NCBI GenBank assembly: GCA_030544235.1
Contig: CM060465.1
Coordinates: 35,879,488-35,943,487 of the forward strand
Length of the DNA stretch: 64,000 nt
Direction: 5' to 3'
Source of the DNA: Lepturacanthus savala
Taxonomy: Eukaryota > Chordata > Actinopteri > Scombriformes > Trichiuridae
Shown: positions 46,601 to 56,738 of the stretch, one piece after another
Numbering within the stretch: the first letter of the stretch is position 1
How the letters are laid out: the number at the start of each line of letters is the position of its first letter
Made by a program: the position numbers and the translations under genes
The notes under the pieces: model-generated
What the model saw: only the letters and a program-made list of their open reading frames with translations
The model's database searches: none
Told to the model about the DNA's origin: nothing

Positions 46601-47502
46601 TTATTATTATCAGGACTGAAGTTCATTAAAAAAAATAGATTAAATATAATGTTTTTTTTTTCTTAAATCACAGTGATTGTCCCGGTTATGGATCAGTTTT
46701 AGGGCGGAGACCTTTGTTTCCTGATGGAATCTAACGCAGTAACAATAAAGAGCGAATGAGGCTTAAAACAACATTAATGTCATATAAAATACATTCATTT
46801 AAATCAGAGAAATCTTCTTGTAACTGCACCATTATGTCATATGGAATTATATATTTATTTATATAATAATATTAATGTTTGTGTTTTTTATTAATTTCTC
46901 TGGCTTTAAACAGTCTTTTGTCAGCAACAAATATTGCAATGACATTTTTATGACAATAATTTAATTGATAATTATCGTTAATTCCAGTAATATACAGAGC
47001 AGGTGACTGATTATTGGGTTTTTTGATAGATGAGACCTTGAATTAATGGTTACGCACTGGTGCGCCAACAATACAGTAAATTATTAGTCATTCATCCAGA
47101 AAATCAAACCTAAGTGAGTTCATAAAACGCTAAAATACATACAAAATACTATGGTTAATAATAATAATAATATTAATGTATTAATATTTCTAGGTTATAA
47201 GACAGTTTAACTTGTGTAAAATCGTATTTTTACGCACAGACACCTGTGCGTAAAACACATTTTCCAAATTAATTTGGATCTGTGCGTAAAATCCAACGGT
47301 TTAAAATAAAAACCATGACACTATTTCCTCTAAAAATCCTCTTGGGATTAAAATAAAACATTTTTTCTGCAGTGCCTCAGTTGTCCAGACCTGCGCGCTC
47401 CTCCAGGTGTTTCCTACCTTTATCCAACAGCCCTTTAACGATCCCGGAGCCAACGGTGCCGGCTCCGCCCAGACACAACACCACCCGGTCTGAGTTGGAC
47501 AT
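39076..47502 (-). CDS. SDR-like Rossmann-fold protein, 243 residues
   Basis: Six exons on the - strand: 47418-47502 (ATG at 47502), 43457-43564, 42087-42226, 41177-41273, 40377-40501 and 39076-39252 (TAG). Phases match at every GT/AG junction, giving 243 residues. The N-terminus reads VVLCLGGAGTVGSGIVKGL, a beta strand, glycine-rich loop and helix for NAD(P) binding, followed by FRVAVISRD with the second strand. Later segments (TYTFITGGAG, then TVGAASSLAFCQVL, then VKINTGV) follow the order of a short-chain dehydrogenase. The expected catalytic YxxxK is absent at the TVGAASSLAF position, so it may be a non-catalytic or divergent member. I do not recognise an orthologue name. Introns 1-5 are filled with tandem repeats. 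Confidence 0.85.
39430..39695. repeat. Interspersed repeat, copy in SDR intron 5
   Basis: Shares 'cagcaatagggatatcctgg', 'tatccttcaaaataaaagc', 'gatgtcataatatgcaaatt' with the copy at 44,030-44,350. Non-coding. Confidence 0.8.
39797..40292. repeat. Interrupted (CAG)n, about 500 bp
   Basis: CAG trinucleotides punctuated by 'taa', 'tag', 'caa' and 'atc' triplets, inside an intron of the - strand gene (CTG in the transcript). The Ala- and Leu-rich frames here are repeat artefacts. Confidence 0.97.
40505..41140 (-). repeat. 52-bp minisatellite next to the SDR exon-5 acceptor
   Basis: About 12 units of 'tacataaaatacatgataaa', 'tacaacaacaacacatcagc' and 'agctcctcctc'. On the - strand each unit ends in a T-rich run, 'tag' and 'aggaggagctgctgatg', mirroring the true junction (CAG|GAGGAGCTGGGG at 40501). 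Confidence 0.95.
41435..42020. repeat. Degenerate telomere-like (CCTAA)-type repeats
   Basis: About 580 bp of words such as 'cctaaccctaacctaaccct', drifting to 'aatctaac' and 'taaacctaac'. It lies within SDR intron 3 and is therefore interstitial. Confidence 0.85.
42228..42935 (-). repeat. Minisatellite abutting the SDR exon-3 acceptor
   Basis: ~37-bp units of 'ttacaggttatagtctgatc' and 'cattaatacacagaa', with shorter forms lacking 'atacacagaa'. The unit nearest the exon supplies the - strand 'tgtgtatttcag' acceptor. Confidence 0.95.
43569..43656 (-). repeat. (AC)n immediately before SDR exon 2
   Basis: About 44 CA units. On the transcribed - strand this is (TG)n followed by 'aag' and the exon, the same layout as vps9d1 exon 3. 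Confidence 0.98.
44030..44355. repeat. Interspersed repeat copy in SDR intron 1
   Basis: Second full copy of the family at 39,430. It retains a 'gttgccatggaaac' X-box-like palindrome at 44194-44207 that the 39-kb copy has lost. Confidence 0.8.
44360..45430. other. SDR intron 1, no gene seen
   Basis: AT-rich with C- and G-homopolymer runs ('ccggggggggag' near 44,980; C-run near 45,131). Short open frames only. Confidence 0.5.
45440..46090. promoter_or_regulatory. Promoter-like CpG region with three CREs and an X-box
   Basis: Contains TGACGTCA at 45454, 45617 and 46031, two 'cgccccggggcca' blocks (about 45,601 and 45,742), an ETS-type CCGGAAGT (about 45,773) and a YY1-type ATGGCGGCCATTTT (about 45,832). 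The third CRE directly abuts GTTACCATAGCAAC (46039-46052), a perfect RFX X-box. The region lies in SDR intron 1 and could be an alternative promoter or an inserted element. No exon can be tied to it. Confidence 0.45.
46095..47395. other. SDR intron 1, proximal part
   Basis: AT-rich, with short ATA/TAA runs. No exons or strong repeats recognised. Confidence 0.5.
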
Positions 47503-47514
47503 GATGACTGATGC

Positions 47515-47590
47515 TGCTCAGCTGATGGACGATGATTGATCTGTTTGATCTGTTTGATCTGATTGATCTGATTGATCTGATTGATCTGAT
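47515..47590. repeat. 'tgatctgatt' short tandem in the SDR 5' leader
   Basis: Six to seven near-copies of a 10-bp unit (GATCTGATTGATCTG...) about 20-90 bp upstream of the SDR start codon, probably in the 5' UTR or core promoter. Confidence 0.85.
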
Positions 47591-47699
47591 TGATTCTCTG
47601 ATTCTTTGATGCCGGAGAAGCTGCAGATTCTGTTGAGCATCTTGGTCGAAGCTGGACGCTTTAAAGTAAAATCAGGGGCCACAGGTTCCGCCCCCGGAC

Positions 47700-48465
47700 A
47701 CTGAAGCCCCGCCCACATGTGTGTTTGTGTGTGTGTGTGTGTATGATTAAAACTGACAATAACCAGGATTCAGTAGATGATAAATAGATGAAATGCTGCC
47801 ATCTAGAGGATGACACTTTCACTCATATATTATATATTTTTAAATAAAAGTTTTATGAAATATATAATTTCCATATATAATTAATTATAAATTAACCCGC
47901 TGCTACTGTGATCTTCAACATTTTGTTAATAACCATTAGTCACTTTATAACTGACAGTGTTTTTTATAAAGCTCTTTACATTATTTCTATATTTTATATC
48001 CATATAAAGTTTCAGTAATTAACAAGAAGCCGAATACTCCATTGTGTTTATATGATAACACAATAAAATCTAAATCTAAGTAAAAACGTATTGATATACA
48101 ATATAATATAAAATAATATGATGCATTTCTTTTACTGTAAATCTACCTCAACTATATAAACTTGTCTCTACATTATTTATGAATAAAATATTACAATTCT
48201 CTTGTTTGTTTGCTTGCTTATGTTTGTAATATAATGATATAATAACCTACTATAATATAATAATAATATAATATATATTTTGCAAAATTAGTACTTTTAC
48301 CTTTACACAACAAAACTTTTCAATTCGTAGTTTTTAGTTGTCATTGAGTATTTTTTTATTATTTTTTTTTTTACAGTATTTCTACTTGGACTCCAGTTTG
48401 TTCTCCGCTTGTATAATTGACAATTTGAAATAAAGATTTATTGAAAAGTGAAAAAAACTGGGGAA
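47700..48465. other. Intergenic interval between SDR gene and spata2l
   Basis: AT-rich intergenic DNA with a short TG run (about 47,718-47,742). Divergent promoter activity is expected near its two ends, but no element stands out. Confidence 0.45.
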
Positions 48466-48469
48466 CTCC

Positions 48470-48600
48470 GGGCCACGTGATAATGTTTACTTTCTCCCGG
48501 ACAATCAAACCGCTGCAGAAAGAAGACGCTCCAACAGCCTCCAGCTGCCGTGACATGAGTCACTGAAACACGTCTGATAAAACGCCAGGTAGCAGCACAG
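48470..48600 (+). promoter_or_regulatory. Probable spata2l promoter edge and 5' UTR exon
   Basis: A GC-richer segment with a CACGTG E-box near 48,474 ends on a strong donor (CACAG|GTGAGT, GT at 48601). The next good acceptor on this strand that leads into coding sequence is CTCTCAG at 50464, 9 bp before the spata2l ATG. This makes 48,48x-48,600 a likely untranslated first exon. The exact transcription start is unknown. Confidence 0.5.
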
Positions 48601-48959
48601 GTGAGTCTACGTGTGTCAGGTAAACCGCAGGCTGCGTGCAGCTAGCTGCGAGATGCTAATAGGTGTCTCCGCTAAATAACTTCAAACCTGTAGCTTCTAA
48701 AATACAAACCAGGGCAGTTTATGAATCAGAAGGACCCACCCTTTAATTCCGTGGATGTCGTAAACGGCATAAAACTCGCGGTATTATTCGTTTTGAAGCT
48801 TTTCTGCGTGAACTCGCTGCTATTTCCGGCATTTCCCCATTCGGCCGAGGCACCGATTAACACGGTCACTCTCTGATCCGAAGCACCGGCTCCACTGTTG
48901 CGGTTTGAAAGGTGACTGGCGAATTTTGACCCCAACGGTTGCCCGTAGCAACGGCAGCC

Positions 48960-49061
48960 GTTGAAAAAAATAATATTATAATATATATATTTTTTAAATA
49001 TATAAAACTTTCAGCTTACTGAAAGTTACTTTCAGGTTTTTTATATCTGCTTATCTATATT

Positions 49062-49150
<89 letters not shown>

Positions 49151-49153
49151 ATA

Positions 49154-49194
<41 letters not shown>

Positions 49195-50460
49195 TTTCTG
49201 TATAGACGCCTTAAAATGTAATTCGGTAAAACAAAATTATTTTCAATATTGTATTAAAATTTGTATATTTATTTAAAAATTAAGTGTTTTACCGTCTGAC
49301 GTCACACAATTGCAAAATACCACATCCAGTATCTAATAATTTAAAGGACCTTTTAGATAAAAACCTGAAACTAAAACATTAATTTTATTTTATTTTTTAT
49401 TTTTTTTGCTGTTTTGAAAGTCTAAAATGTCACTGACTCGTATATACTGTATTGAACATTTAATTTAAAATAATTAAAAATAATTTTTCAACAGTTTCCG
49501 TCACCACGACAACCACTATGGCGATAGGTCACCAAGTAACACGGTCACTAATTAAACCGAAACACCGAACTCTACAGTTGTTTTTTTTAAGTTTAATGAC
49601 ATTAAACAGATGCTTGAAAATAACTTTCTTGTTTCTGAGATAAACAACAATTCATGAGTATTTTCTTCTTCGGTGAAAAGTCAACAGAGTTTAAAGTTAA
49701 AGTGTCTTTTTGTTAGAAAATAGGCGTAAAAAATAGCTTCCAGGTTCCGAAGTCTCAACTTTACCCGTCTATAATGAGATGTGGGCTCCGTACATTTCAC
49801 TCCTACCTTTTACTACATAAACCAATCATAAAGAAATAAAACTCATCTTAAAGCCACAAGTGTTTTCAGTCATAACGGGTATATTGTTTTCTTCATCTTT
49901 TCGAATTTATTAAAATAAAAAGGCTAATTTCTCCCAAAAAGTCGTTGCGGTTGTCTAATATCTGCTCCACAGCGCCCCCACCTCCAGTTCACTGTAATGC
50001 AGGTGAAACCTGGAATTACACTTCCCAGGATTTTGAGAGAAACCAGGGTCGAAATTAAGGAGTTGGGAGACTCGTGTAAAAAGGTTTAAACGGAACTTTA
50101 CCTGTTAAAACTAAATAATACGAGTTAATAATGAGAATAAGTGACTTTAAACTGTCTATGTTCTTCATACTGACGCTTTTTAACAAATTAACCTCTAATT
50201 TATTCATGTATTATTTATATGGGAGTTACTGGGGTTTCACTTTCGGTTTTACATGTTCGTTTTGTTGTTTTATAAGTTTTTATTTTATATTTTTTTATTT
50301 ATTTTTTTTACAATATTCTAATTATTTGAGATGCACATGTACACACTAATCCTCTAATTGTCTTTAAACCCTGTTATAATAAGTTTTTCCTCCTCTAATA
50401 GCTTTTAAACCCTATTTTAATAGTTTAAATAGAGTTTTTTGCCCGTTTTCCTCCCTCCTC
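48960..50460. other. spata2l 5' intron
   Basis: Holds (AT)n at about 49,070-49,190 and otherwise AT-rich DNA. A perfect X-box with a 3-nt spacer lies at 48938-48952. No coding exon recognised. Confidence 0.5.
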
Positions 50461-50473
50461 TCAGCCTGAAGCG

Positions 50474-53329
50474 ATGACCTCCTTGCGACCCTCCTCCAGG
50501 GACCTGTTGGCGGCCTACGACCGGAGCCTGGAGCAGCAGATCGTGGGTCAGGGGTCCAGTCTGGTCTGCAGGGACCAGGACCTGGTGCAGCAGGTGGAGG
50601 ACCTGCTGAGGGACGGGGGTCCAGAGGAGACCCACTGCCTGGGCCTGGACCCCCTGAGGGTCATGGAGGAGTCTCTGAAGGCCGAGGCGGCGCTGACGGC
50701 GGCCGGAGGACGGGTCCGGACCAGAGGAGGTCTACGAGGTCTGGGGAAGGCCTTCGAGGTCCTGGAGCAAGCTGCTCTGAACCTGCACCTGGGACCCTGG
50801 AGGGAGGAGTATAAAGTAGTGAAGGTCAGAAACCTTAATGCAGCTTTTAGGACATTATTTAATTAGATTTGATTCATTTAAGGTGATAATATAAAGCAGG
50901 TTTTAATCTTATATGAATTAAATGAATTGATCTTCATTAGATGTAATACTAAATTAATTTAAATATATAGTAAATTAATTTAAATATATAGTAAATTAAT
51001 TTAAATATAAAGTAATAATTTAAATATAAAGTAATAATTTAAATATATAGTAAATTAATTTAAATATATAGCCTATTAATTTAAATATATTTCCTCCTCC
51101 AGATGTACTGCTATATTAATTTAATATATATTTATTTTCCTCCTGTATCAGATGTACTGATATTAATTTAATATTTAATATATATTAATATAAATATATT
51201 ATTTCCCTCCTCCTGTATCAGTACTGATATTAATTCAATATATAATATAAATATTTTTAATTTAATTCAATATATATTTAATTTCCTGATGTATCAGATG
51301 TACTGATTAATTTAACATATATTAATATAAATATATTATTTCCCTCGTGTATCAGATGTACTGCTATTAATTGAATATATATTAATATATAAACCTCTAA
51401 TTCCCAGATGTACTGCTATTAATTAAATATATATTAATATATAAACCCTTTAATTCCCAGATGTACTGCTATTAATTAAATATATATTAATTAATATAAA
51501 CCTCTAATTCCCAGATGTACTGCTATTAATTTAATATATATTAATATATAAACCTCTAATTCCCAGATGTACTGCTATTAATTAAATATATATTAATATA
51601 TAAACCTCTAATTCCCAGATGTACTCGGGCCTGTTCACCCACCACATCAAGCCGGTCCTGTCCCAGTCTCAGATAGACCAGCTCTTTGGTCTCCTGGGCT
51701 ACGAGCCCTGCAGGTCCAGGAGGGACCAGCTCCTCCTGCAGCCTCCCAGGACCAGCTCCTCCTGCCCGGAGGACCTCCTCCGTCTGGCCTGCTCCTTCTT
51801 CCTGGCTCGCTGCGAGTGCCTGCTCCTCCTCGCCGCCCTGGGCAAACATGGCGGCCGCGTCCAGTGGGAACTGATGGCGGTCAGGGAGCGTCAGAGAGGA
51901 CTCGGCCTGCAGGTAGATGGTGATTGGTTAGGGTTTGATGATGTAATCACATAGTTTAAATAGTGCAGGTAGATGGTGATTGGTTAGGGTTTGATGATGT
52001 AATCACATAGTTTATATAGTGCAGGTAGATGGTGATTGGTTAGGGTTTGATGATGTAATCACATAGTTTATATAGTGCAGGTAGATGGTGATTGGGTTTA
52101 ATGATATATATATATAATATTATTTATAATTGCAGGCAGCAGTGGACAGCACCAGGACGTGTGTGTGTGTGTGTGTGTATATATAATATTATTATGTTAT
52201 TATTCATTGTTCCAGGCAGCAGTGGACAGCACCAGGACGTGTGTGTGTGTGTATATATATATGTGTGTATATATAATATTATTATGTTATTATTCATTGT
52301 TCCAGGCAGCAGTGGACAGCACCTGTGTGTGTGTGTATATATAATATTATTATGTTATTATTCATTGTTCCAGGCAGCAGTGGACAGCACCAGGACATGT
52401 GTGTGTATATATATATGTGTGTATATATAATATTATTATGTTGTTATTCATTGTTCCAGGCAGCAGTGGACAGCACCAGGACGTGTCTGGACGTCCATCC
52501 TCAGCCTCCGTTTGACGGTGACGTGGACATGGATCTCTATACGGACCAGCACGTCAACGGGGGGGCGGGGCAGCAGCGGGGGGAGGGGGCGGTTGCCGGG
52601 GATGACGACAAGACCTCGTCGCCGTGGGCGACACAGGCCGGCGGCAACGGCGAGTCTCCATCGTCCAGAGACCACGTCTGCGTCTCCACCCTCAACTACC
52701 AGCTCACCAAGATGGCGCCGCTGGACTCGGACAAAGCAGCGGGGGAGGAGGAGAAGAAGGGGGCGGAGCCAGCAGCAGCGGCGGCGGCGGCGGCGGCGCC
52801 TCAGGCCGACGCTGACGGCGATAACATCTGCGGCTGCCTGCGTTCCCCGGACCTGCGTCTGCGTGAGTGTCTGGACTGCAGCGAGCTGCACCACTTCAGC
52901 TGCAGCCGCCTGCAGCCCTGCTACCTGCAGGGCCACCACCTGCTGTCTGAGAACATGGAGGAGGGGGTGGAGCCGGCGGCAACGGGGGCGGAGCCGGCTC
53001 AGAGCGACGCCCCCGAGCCGCTGAGCCCCGCCCCCCGCCTCCACCGGCCCATCGGCTACCACGACTGCTGCGACCTGGGCGGCCTGGACCCCCGCCTCCT
53101 CTGCCTGAGCTGTGGCGTGTTCCACCAGGACCCGTGCGGCGCCGCCGGGTTCTGCCGCCGGAACCACGCCGTCCGCGAGCTGGGCCGCTGCTCCTGCGGC
53201 GCCGCCTGCTCCAGGAAGCCTCTGGTGCTGTGCCGTTACTGCGGCAACGAGTACTGCAACCCCTGCTGGTACAGGAACCCCGTGGTCTGCGGCTGCGGCC
53301 AGACCTTCGACCAGTCCTCCTCCGTCTGA
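50474..53329 (+). CDS. Spermatogenesis-associated protein 2-like
   Basis: Three coding exons: 50474-50824, 51619-51912 and 52460-53329, all phase 0, total 504 residues (human SPATA2L is about 424). The ATG at 50474 is 9 bp after an acceptor. Exon 1 contains LGKAFEVLEQAALNLHLGPWREEYKVVK, which aligns with the SPATA2/SPATA2L PUB-domain region. Exon 2 continues it (YSGLFTHHIKPVL, FFLARCECLLLLAAL). By family, the PUB domain recruits CYLD and the adaptor links to LUBAC in NF-kB and cell-death signalling; for SPATA2L this is inferred. The C-terminal exon has an acidic/Gly linker, a nine-Ala tract and three Cys-rich modules, ending in CRYCGNEYCNPCWYRN. It is adjacent to vps9d1 in human as well. Splice sites of exons 2 and 3 lie in minisatellites. 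Confidence 0.92.
50935..51618 (+). repeat. AT-rich minisatellite carrying copies of the exon-2 acceptor
   Basis: The right part has units of ~52 bp ('cctctaattcccagatgtac', 'tgctattaattaaatatat'); the left part has older, diverged ones ('cctgtatcagatgtactg'). About nine decoy copies of CAG|ATGTACT precede the true acceptor (AG 51617-51618). Confidence 0.95.
51906..52095 (+). repeat. 56-bp minisatellite carrying the exon-2 donor
   Basis: Four copies of 'gtgcaggtagatggtgattg', 'gttagggtttgatgatgtaa' and 'tcacatagttta'. The first copy overlaps the end of spata2l exon 2 (CTGCAG|GTAGAT at 51912/51913). Confidence 0.96.
52128..52480 (+). repeat. Minisatellite carrying copies of the exon-3 acceptor
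   Basis: Four decoy copies (about 52,135, 52,216, 52,309 and 52,373) of 'ttccaggcagcagtggacag' plus 'caccaggac' precede the genuine one. Each is followed by TG and TA runs and 'ttattattcattg'. The true acceptor AG is at 52458-52459. Confidence 0.96.
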
Positions 53330-53390
53330 GACCCGGTTCTAGTCCGGGTTCTGGACCAGTCCCAGTGCCTTAAACCCGCAGGAACTGCAG

Positions 53391-53440
53391 CGGCCAATCA
53401 GAGCGGCCAATCAGAGCGGCCAATCAGAGCGGCCAATCAG
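53391..53440 (+). repeat. Four tandem CCAAT elements in the spata2l 3' UTR
   Basis: Four 13-bp units 'gcggccaatcaga' start about 60 bp after the stop codon. Each is a full NF-Y type site (GGCCAATCAG). Confidence 0.93.
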
Positions 53441-53639
53441 AACCCTAGTTTTTCTACCCAGGTGGACTTGGTGACACCTCCTCATCCTCCACATTCACTG
53501 TTTTATCTTCGTTTGTGCTCTTATGTCTTTTAAAGGGACAGTTTGTGTATTTCTGACGTTTCTCCTTGTTTCTGAAGCTCTGACACATAATTTCACTCAT
53601 TAAATATAGAAAATGTCGACAAATATTCAATATAATGTT

Positions 53640-54625
53640 AGTTCAGTGTTTCTGCTCCTAGTAGAGTTTGACTAGATTCTACTAGATTCTATGATATATT
53701 CTTATTTTCTACTAGATTCTGGTAGATCCCAGTGGATTATATTAGATCCTAGTACTATCTAATAGATTCTAGTAGAGTTTTACTAAATTCTACTAGAATT
53801 TACTGGATTCTAGCAGAATCTTATCGATTATCTTCTACTAGAATCTATTATAATTTACTAGATTCTAGTCTTTTAGTTTCTACTAGAATGTAGTAAATTC
53901 TAGTAGAAAATAATATTTATTTAGAGAAATATCTTCTACTATAATCTATTAAACTAGAGTTTAATAGAATAGAATTAATTTACTAGATTCTAGTTTATCT
54001 TTTCTACTAGAATCTAGTAAATTCTAGTAGAAAATAAGAATATTTATAATTAATATTATTATTAACTTAAAAACTAGAGCAACAATTTAATATATTTATT
54101 TTTTAATGTCAAATATTAGAAGCTTGAATCCTAGTAGATTCTAGTAGATTTTAGTAGAAAATAATTATAATAAATTATTAAATTAAATTATCATTTTCCC
54201 ACAACGTGCTGGTCAACTTCAAAATAAGAGACACAATTTAATAAAATATTTGATTTATAAAAATAAAATAATGAATCCTAGTAGAGTTTAGTAGAAAATA
54301 ATTAATTATTAATTAATTATAATTTATTAAATTAAATTAATTATTAAATTATCACTTTTCCCACAACGTGCTGGTCAACTTCAAAATAAGAGCAACAATT
54401 TAATCAAATATTTATTTGATTTATAATAAGATCCTAGTAGATTTTAGTAGAAAATAATTAATTATTAAATTAAATTAAATTAATTAAATTATCACTTTTT
54501 CCACAACGTGCCGGTCAACTTCAAAACAAGAGCAACAATTTGATCTAAAATTGATTTAAAACAATAAAATAATGAATCCTAGTAGATTTACTAGAATTTA
54601 AATGTGAATCCTTGTAGAAACCCAG
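53640..54625. repeat. TAG-rich tandem DNA downstream of spata2l
   Basis: 'tctactagaatctagtagaa' words (53,650-54,010) followed by three ~120-bp units containing 'cccacaacgtgctggtcaac' and 'ttcaaaataagagcaacaat' (about 54,190, 54,360 and 54,495). Confidence 0.85.
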
Positions 54626-54629
54626 AATA

Positions 54630-56735
54630 AACCCTGCTATGGAGCTCGGTGTGTAATCCTAACCCATTATATTCATCTGTGCTTTTACTTTGAAAGGGTT
54701 GGAGTGTTTTCCTGCGGCGGAGGTTTACTAGAGCTGTGCTGTGGTCGATAAAGTAGATCCAGCTCTGGTTTTAATAGAAATGTATTGAGTCGTTTCTAAA
54801 CTGCAGGAAAACATGTTTAGATTCATGTTTGATTAAAAAACCTGGTCGTTTTATTCTGAAAATCACTCTGAACATGAGTGGAATTACGTGTCGACGCTTC
54901 AGATTCATGAAGGAACGAGAAATAAAACGCTGACCTTTGACCCTTTAACTGGAACTCTGTGCCAAACATGAGAAAATGCTGTTTGTTTCCTGCTCAAACG
55001 GAGTAAAAGCAAGAAAAACAACATTTCCTGTGTTAAACGTCTGGTTCTTTAATACGTTAATTATCACTGAAATAAACAGATTTAAAATGATTAAATCATC
55101 ATAAATAACACGATTTAACTTTTATCTTCAAAAACAAAAGCTGCAAATTCCAACGGCTTCTATTACAGATAATCTGACAGTTCATCCTGAATTAATCCAT
55201 TTGTTGATAAAATCAGTCAATTTATTTATATTTTTATATAAAAACTGAACCTGTGCGAGAGAATTGTCTTTAATAAGAAGCAGAATTACAAAATAAAAGT
55301 CCTGAATTCAAGTTTTATCAGCTAAATGTACCTAAAGTAGTTTTATTATCATTTTAATTTAGAAAATAAAAGAATAATTTACACAGAATAAATTATAATT
55401 AAAATTTTTGTGTATATATTTTAAATTTTTGTGATTTTATTTTTTAAACATATTTTTTAGTATTTTTTTAATTTACATTTTTTGTAGTTTGAGTTTTTTT
55501 TATTTTTACATAACATTTAAACATTTAACTTTTATACCTACATTAAACACCTATCCATCAATTATTGAATTAATTGGATTCAATTTAAAATTTTTTAGTA
55601 ATTTATATGGTTTTAGTTTTTTATTTTTATTAATTTTATATTTATTCAGTATTTTTTGTATTTAATTTTTTTTTGTAATTTAAGTGTTTTTTTTAATTTT
55701 AGTATTTTTTATATATTATTATTTTACAAATATACTTTTACTTTTAACATTTAAACTTTATACATTTATCAGTTATCCTTCAATTATTGAATTAATTAGT
55801 TTTATTCAATTTTAATCAAATTTTTAGTTTTTATTATTTTTTTATGTTTATTAAGCTGGAACCAGAGAATTTGGACATTTTAATTGAATTTTTATTTAAA
55901 ATAATTTTATTATATATATTTTTTTATTTTTGTTTGTATTTTTAGTATTTGTATATATTTAGGTTTTTTATTTTTGTGGTTTTATTTTTTTTATTTACAT
56001 TATTTGTAGTTTAAGTGTTTTTTGGGGGATTTTATTTAATTTCTTTATTTTTAACATTTAAACTTTATACATTAAACACTTTATCATCTATCTGTTAATT
56101 ATTGAAGCATCTGTTTGGTGCAATTTACATCACATTTTTTGTATTTGAGTCATTTTTGTGCTTTTATTTTATATATATTTATTATATTTGAATATTTGGT
56201 GACTTCTCGTTCCGTCTCTGACAGTTTGACTCGTTTTATCAGGAGTTGATCAGCTTCTTGTGTTTAACACATTCATTAAATCCTGAGCTTTAAATCTATA
56301 AAAGTCATTTTCTACTAAAAATAAACCTGTAAATGTGACTCAGGTTATTTCTAATGATTATTAATTAACTTTCCTGCTGAAAACATGGACAAACCTCCAG
56401 AAAGACTCGTTTTATTTAGATTATAATGGTTTTAACCCACACATGTTTATATTTATTATTATTATTATTATTATTTATACATGGGATAAAACAGATTTGT
56501 GCAAACAGCAACTACAACATTTATTAAAATGATGTTTTATGCAAAGAAAATAGTAAAAAATGGGGAAAAATATAAATAAGATGATTTTTATTGAGTCAAC
56601 TGATGAAATTAGATGCAGATTCAACCAGAACCTTTAATTAACAAAGACCTGGTCCACGGATCTGGATCACGGATCTGGTCCAGGGATCCTCTCTAAGTCT
56701 GAGTCTGTCCTAGGACCCGAGGCGTCCTGGTCCCG
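54630..56735. other. Intergenic DNA between spata2l and pdf
   Basis: First 750 bp unremarkable, then T-rich family blocks (55.4-56.1 kb) and an (ATT)n near 56,455-56,477. The 3' UTR of pdf probably ends around 56.5-56.7 kb. No additional gene is seen. Confidence 0.5.
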
Positions 56736-56738
56736 GTT

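Noticed and set aside
52448..53167. Long antisense frame opposite spata2l exon 3
   Set aside because: Shadow of GC-rich coding sequence; the + strand frame has the conserved Cys pattern and family homology.
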